From NCBI GenBank assembly GCA_023228885.1, contig JALOAJ010000061.1, forward strand, positions 1-7,878: a DNA stretch of 7,878 bases, written 5' to 3'. The DNA comes from Bacillota bacterium (GTDB lineage: Bacteria; Bacillota; Clostridia; Monoglobales; Firm-18). A program made the translations under genes and the position numbers. Positions 5,861 through 7,878 of the stretch are shown here, piece by piece (positions within the stretch are counted from its first letter, which is position 1; every line of letters begins with the position of its first letter). A model generated the notes under the pieces. That model searched no databases and was not told the DNA's origin. It saw only the letters and a program-made list of their open reading frames with translations.

Positions 5861-6970
5861 TTACTTCTTTTCCCTTAAATACTGTTTCATTCCGTTGATT
5901 GTCCCTCTTGTTTCGTCCGAACTGATAAAGGTTGAGGAGACCTTGTTTGCTCCGGCAGTTATCAGCTGGAAGGAATCGCTTGCAATTGCTTTGGGCACTT
6001 TTTTAGTGTTGGATCCATCAACTACAGTTTCAATAACCGTGCTGCTTTTATGCTTTATGGACATTGTTACAATATCCTTAAAGAAGTATTCGTGGCTCTC
6101 TTCTTCATAGTCGTCCTTATTAACCATAGAAAAATCTTTTTTGTAAATGAATATTTGGTTTTCAGAAAAACGATATACTGTTGCCGAATGGTCAGAGCCT
6201 CTGGTCTTGCCGTCTATACAATCGAACTTGAAAATTGAGTCTGCTTTTATTTCTTGACCGTACACGCAAATGGGGTTAACTTGATTGACTTGGTCCTCAT
6301 CAATTCCTAAAAAGTCAAAACTGTTAGCCCATATCTCCTCTGCCGCAACCTTAACTCTACGGTCATATTCCTCTTGGGATATAAGAGAAGCAATCTTTCT
6401 GTCCTGCTCAGCAACATCGCTATTGTATTTTGCAAGAGCGGTTTTGTACGCTATTATTGGTCCGATTGCACGCTTAATAGATATCAATAGCATTAAAGAA
6501 GCAATGGCGACAACTATACTGTAAAGGATTAAATTCGTTCGCATATCGGCAACGTACGAGGAGTAATCCTTCCTCCAATTGCTGCCGTATTCGGTTTCCA
6601 TATAATCCTCATATTCTTCTTGGGTGATACTATTGAACAAACGCGAAGGATGATCCTCCTCCCAATCAATACCGTATTTGGCTTCCATATTATCTTTATA
6701 TGTATTTTTAACTTTGACAATATCGTTTAACTTTATTCCAAAGCAAATAAGTAGAATTAAGGCGACAACGCCAAGGAGTATAGCCTTAATCAGCTTCTTT
6801 TTTTCGGGGACACTGGGCGCGGAAAAACTTCTTTTCTTGAAAGTTAAAAACATTCTGTTTTCTGCATACTCATTTCGTTTGATTGGTATTTCAACTTTTG
6901 GTGTCTCCTCGGCGGGAGGCGGCGGGTCCGCTTGATTTGTGTCAATAGGCGGCAATAAGTCATCGTTCAT
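5861..6970 (-). CDS. Two-pass membrane protein with duplicated loop motif and large cytoplasmic domain
   Basis: The 369-residue product begins MNDDLLPPIDTNQ with a Pro/Glu-rich stretch (PPPP at 16-19), then a Lys/Arg-rich segment (31-61) that should stay in the cytoplasm. Membrane helices are at about 61-81 and 146-166. The loop between them, predicted outside the membrane, carries the motif YxDxMExxYGxxW twice (91-103 and 120-132). After the second helix comes a helical stretch (about 170-215), then a mainly beta-looking domain to the end (YRFSENQIFIYKKDFSM, YFFKDIVTMSIKHK, SFQLITAG), finishing in a helix-like TRGTINGMKQYLREKK. The order is reminiscent of PH-like folds, but this is a guess. 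AAGGAG lies 8 bases before the ATG, and the gene starts 53 bases after the zinc-ribbon/TPR gene. I do not recognise a named family. The layout suits a membrane platform for the cytoplasmic partners. Confidence 0.85.
   Translation of the reverse strand: MNDDLLPPIDTNQADPPPPAEETPKVEIPIKRNEYAENRMFLTFKKRSFSAPSVPEKKKLIKAILLGVVALILLICFGIKLNDIVKVKNTYKDNMEAKYGIDWEEDHPSRLFNSITQEEYEDYMETEYGSNWRKDYSSYVADMRTNLILYSIVVAIASLMLLISIKRAIGPIIAYKTALAKYNSDVAEQDRKIASLISQEEYDRRVKVAAEEIWANSFDFLGIDEDQVNQVNPICVYGQEIKADSIFKFDCIDGKTRGSDHSATVYRFSENQIFIYKKDFSMVNKDDYEEESHEYFFKDIVTMSIKHKSSTVIETVVDGSNTKKVPKAIASDSFQLITAGANKVSSTFISSDETRGTINGMKQYLREKK
6575..6700 (-). repeat. Two 39-bp imperfect repeats encoding YxDxMExxYGxxW
   Basis: Copies are at 6662-6700 and 6575-6613, 87 bp apart and in the same frame. 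They encode residues 91-103 (YKDNMEAKYGIDW) and 120-132 (YEDYMETEYGSNW) in the loop between the two membrane helices. The protein match is 7 of 13, and the DNA similarity is visible by eye. A related ITQEEYEDYM / ISQEEYDRRV pair (residues 115-124 and 197-206) hints that the duplicated unit is larger. Confidence 0.75.
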
Positions 6971-7023
6971 GTTTTTTGCTCCTTTTTATTGATTTTCTTG
7001 CATATGGCAAACAAATTCGTATT

Positions 7024-7617
7024 TTATAAGCATTCAGGTTTTTCGACATTCAGGACTGCAAACAGTTGCTGAACATCAAATGGAGAAAGCCCCATTCCCT
7101 TAGCCTGCAATAGTGTTTCCTTATAATCAGGTGATATCAGAAAAGATTTTCTATGAAAATAATCATATTTTATATACGCCAAAAAGTAATAATAAATTGC
7201 CTTTGGTTCAATGGAATTTGCCGCATTAATGTACTCTATAACCTTATCAATGCCGGGCCTTAAAGCTAGGAATGCTTTTTTGCCTCCTAACACACAAATT
7301 GCTGCATAAAAATACGCTTCCGAATCGTCAAAATTTTCCTCAAAGGCACGCTCAAATGACAAAAGTGCTTTATCATAGATTTTTAGCTTCACGTAGCATA
7401 TCCCAATTGAAAAATGGATTTTGCTTTGGTTTGGATCGTCTTTTAACGACTCTGAATAACTGCGCACATATTTATTGAGCATAGGTGCGGGCATATCCAT
7501 TACGCTTGTAAATGTAGTTATAATAATGGGCTGTTTACAAAATTGGCACTTGCTGTTGCTAGGCAACTGCGGCGCACCGCAATTTGGGCACTTCAAATCT
7601 CTTACTTGTGTTGACAT
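7024..7617 (-). CDS. Zinc-ribbon protein with TPR-like helical repeats
   Basis: The 197-residue product starts MSTQVRDLKCPNCGAP. Cys10, Cys13, Cys24 and Cys27 (CPNC...CQFC) form a compact zinc ribbon. From about residue 45 the sequence is helical, with a TPR-like unit at 65-98 (IHFSIGICYVKLKIYDKALLSFERAFEEN) and a second, less regular one at about 99-150. No membrane segment or signal peptide is seen. Zinc ribbons of this sort, placed before TPR or membrane parts, are common in adaptor proteins of stress and membrane systems; B. subtilis YdjG also has a zinc ribbon, but it is not clearly the same protein. The ATG is preceded by AAAGGA with nine bases between. It is the first gene of the minus-strand unit, with a promoter about 60 bases upstream and operator-like repeats in the leader. 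A protein-protein adaptor role is inferred. Confidence 0.86.
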   Translation of the reverse strand: MSTQVRDLKCPNCGAPQLPSNSKCQFCKQPIIITTFTSVMDMPAPMLNKYVRSYSESLKDDPNQSKIHFSIGICYVKLKIYDKALLSFERAFEENFDDSEAYFYAAICVLGGKKAFLALRPGIDKVIEYINAANSIEPKAIYYYFLAYIKYDYFHRKSFLISPDYKETLLQAKGMGLSPFDVQQLFAVLNVEKPECL

Positions 7618-7640
7618 TCCGCCCCGTCCTTTGTTTTTTT

Positions 7641-7662
7641 GGACATTTGTCCATTGGACAAA
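7641..7662. promoter_or_regulatory. Overlapping inverted repeats, operator-like, behind the operon promoter
   Basis: On the plus strand GGACA-TT-TGTCC (7641-7652) overlaps TTTGTCC-ATT-GGACAAA (7646-7662), giving three alternating half-sites (GGACA, TGTCC, GGACA). They lie about 9-30 bases downstream of the predicted start of the minus-strand transcript, where a bound repressor would block transcription. In RNA they could also form a hairpin ahead of the zinc-ribbon gene. The binding protein is unknown; the truncated plus-strand gene is the obvious candidate. Confidence 0.6.
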
Positions 7663-7670
7663 ATTACCAT

Positions 7671-7702
7671 AATCTTAAGTATAACACAACCCAATTAAGA
7701 TT
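7671..7702. promoter_or_regulatory. Perfect 8-bp inverted repeat enclosing the operon promoter core
   Basis: AATCTTAA (7671-7678) and TTAAGATT (7695-7702) are exact reverse complements separated by 16 bp. One arm ends at the -10 element and includes the likely start site; the other reaches into the -35 element. A dimer bound here would cover the whole promoter. It differs in sequence from the GGACA repeats next to it, so two regulators may act here. Confidence 0.5.
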
Positions 7703-7706
7703 GCAA
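7678..7706 (-). promoter_or_regulatory. Extended -10 sigma-A promoter for the minus-strand operon
   Basis: Minus strand TTGCAA (7701-7706), a 17-bp spacer, then TATACT (7678-7683) preceded by TG one base upstream (an extended -10). Transcription should start near 7671, about 54 bases before the zinc-ribbon gene's ATG. This is the best promoter match in the window and is placed correctly for the whole unit. Confidence 0.72.
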
Positions 7707-7730
7707 TATCTTCTCTAATTTCTCTTTAAT
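7701..7730 (+). promoter_or_regulatory. Candidate plus-strand promoter sharing the same -35
   Basis: TTGCAA is its own reverse complement, so it can also be read as a plus-strand -35 (7701-7706), followed after 18 bp by TTTAAT (7725-7730). Transcription would start near 7737 and give a leader of about 125 bases before the TTG of the right-edge gene. The shared -35 would make the two directions compete. It is weaker than the minus-strand promoter; an unseen promoter closer to the gene remains possible. Confidence 0.35.
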
Positions 7731-7756
7731 CGGCTGTTTTTGTGTAGATTGAGTAA

Positions 7757-7809
7757 TTTCTCAAAGTAAGTTCCATAGTGGAAATTGAAGTGGACTTTAC
7801 CTTGAGAAA
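7757..7809. repeat. Nested inverted repeats in the divergent region
   Basis: The outer stem pairs 7757-7770 (TTTCTCAAAGTAAG) with 7796-7809 (TTTACCTTGAGAAA): 14 positions with one mismatch and one G-U. Inside it, TTCCA-TAG-TGGAA (7771-7783) forms a second hairpin. If the plus-strand promoter at 7701-7730 is used, this lies in the leader of the right-edge gene and could be an RNA structure; otherwise it is an operator-like site. Confidence 0.55.
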
Positions 7810-7828
7810 CTTTTTGGGGTAGACTTTA
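7790..7828 (+). repeat. Direct repeat pair GTRGACTTTA
   Basis: GTGGACTTTA (7790-7799) recurs as GTAGACTTTA (7819-7828), 29 bp apart, close to three helical turns. Such spacing would place two bound proteins on nearly the same face. One mismatch in ten and AT-rich context mean chance is not excluded. Confidence 0.35.
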
Positions 7829-7852
7829 GTATGATAAATTATACTAAGGAGG
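7824..7852 (+). promoter_or_regulatory. Hairpin/dyad overlapping the ribosome binding site of the right-edge gene
   Basis: CTTTAGTAT (7824-7832) pairs with ATACTAAGG (7841-7849) with one G-U, and two more pairs can close a TAAA loop. The binding site AAGGAGG (7846-7852) gives its first four bases to the 3' arm. In RNA this would hinder translation of the TTG gene; in DNA it is a dyad with TTAGTA and TACTAA half-sites ten bases apart, fit for autoregulation. On the opposite strand it contains a perfect TATAAT (7838-7843). Confidence 0.5.
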
Positions 7853-7861
7853 ACGAACCTT

Positions 7862-7878
7862 TTGAACACTAAACCTAC
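7862..7878 (+). CDS. Start of a TTG-initiated gene cut off by the right edge
   Basis: AAGGAGG (7846-7852) is followed after nine bases by TTG AAC ACT AAA CCT, an open frame (Met-Asn-Thr-Lys-Pro) to the end of the window. No ATG or GTG at suitable spacing competes. Only five full codons are visible, so the product cannot be named. Its divergent position, with dyads around the shared control region, would suit a regulator of the minus-strand operon; this is inference from layout alone. Confidence 0.5.

Noticed and set aside
6529..6720. Minus-strand frame with repeated IIWKPNT text
   Set aside because: It is an out-of-frame reading of the duplicated motif in the two-pass membrane protein.
7826..7847. 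FapR-type operator (TTAGTA...TACTAA)
   Set aside because: The half-sites resemble FapR boxes, but are ten bases apart where the known site has about five, and no lipid gene is visible.

Overview
The window looks like an AT-rich Bacillota genome, most probably a clostridial gut-type lineage. This is inferred from strong AGGAGG-type ribosome binding sites, a TTG-started gene, sigma-A-like promoters and the protein families present. No rRNA, tRNA, transposase, integrase or CRISPR array is visible. Seven genes lie head to tail on the minus strand. An eighth begins on the plus strand at the right edge and is cut off there. There is no gene-free stretch over 300 bases.

Layout in the direction of transcription (right to left): a 244-bp divergent control region (7618-7861) carries a good extended -10 promoter and several inverted repeats. 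Next come a zinc-ribbon/TPR protein (7024-7617) and a two-pass membrane protein with a proline-rich N-terminus, a duplicated motif in the loop between its membrane helices, and a large C-terminal domain (5861-6970). A 196-bp gap follows, with a probable second promoter and an odd leader. Then come a VirB4/HerA-like ATPase of 893 residues (2983-5664), an acidic, cysteine-repeat HExxH protein (2193-2969), a 98-residue unknown protein that overlaps it by one base (1897-2193), a YdjI-type SPFH protein with a C-terminal SHOCT segment (688-1851), and a four-helix membrane protein that runs off the left edge (1-679).

The tight spacing, shared strand and lack of convincing terminators suggest one transcriptional unit of at least seven genes, possibly boosted at the ATPase. 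An SPFH scaffold, two multi-pass membrane proteins, a pumping-type ATPase, a zincin and a zinc-ribbon adaptor together suggest a membrane-associated machine. Possible roles are envelope-stress handling, protein or DNA translocation, or defence. The SPFH and zinc-ribbon parts recall the Bacillus subtilis ydjGHI membrane-stress module, but I do not recognise the combination with a VirB4/HerA ATPase and a cysteine-repeat zincin. The function of the whole is inference; individual family calls range from strong (ATPase, SPFH) to none (the 98-residue protein, the two membrane proteins).
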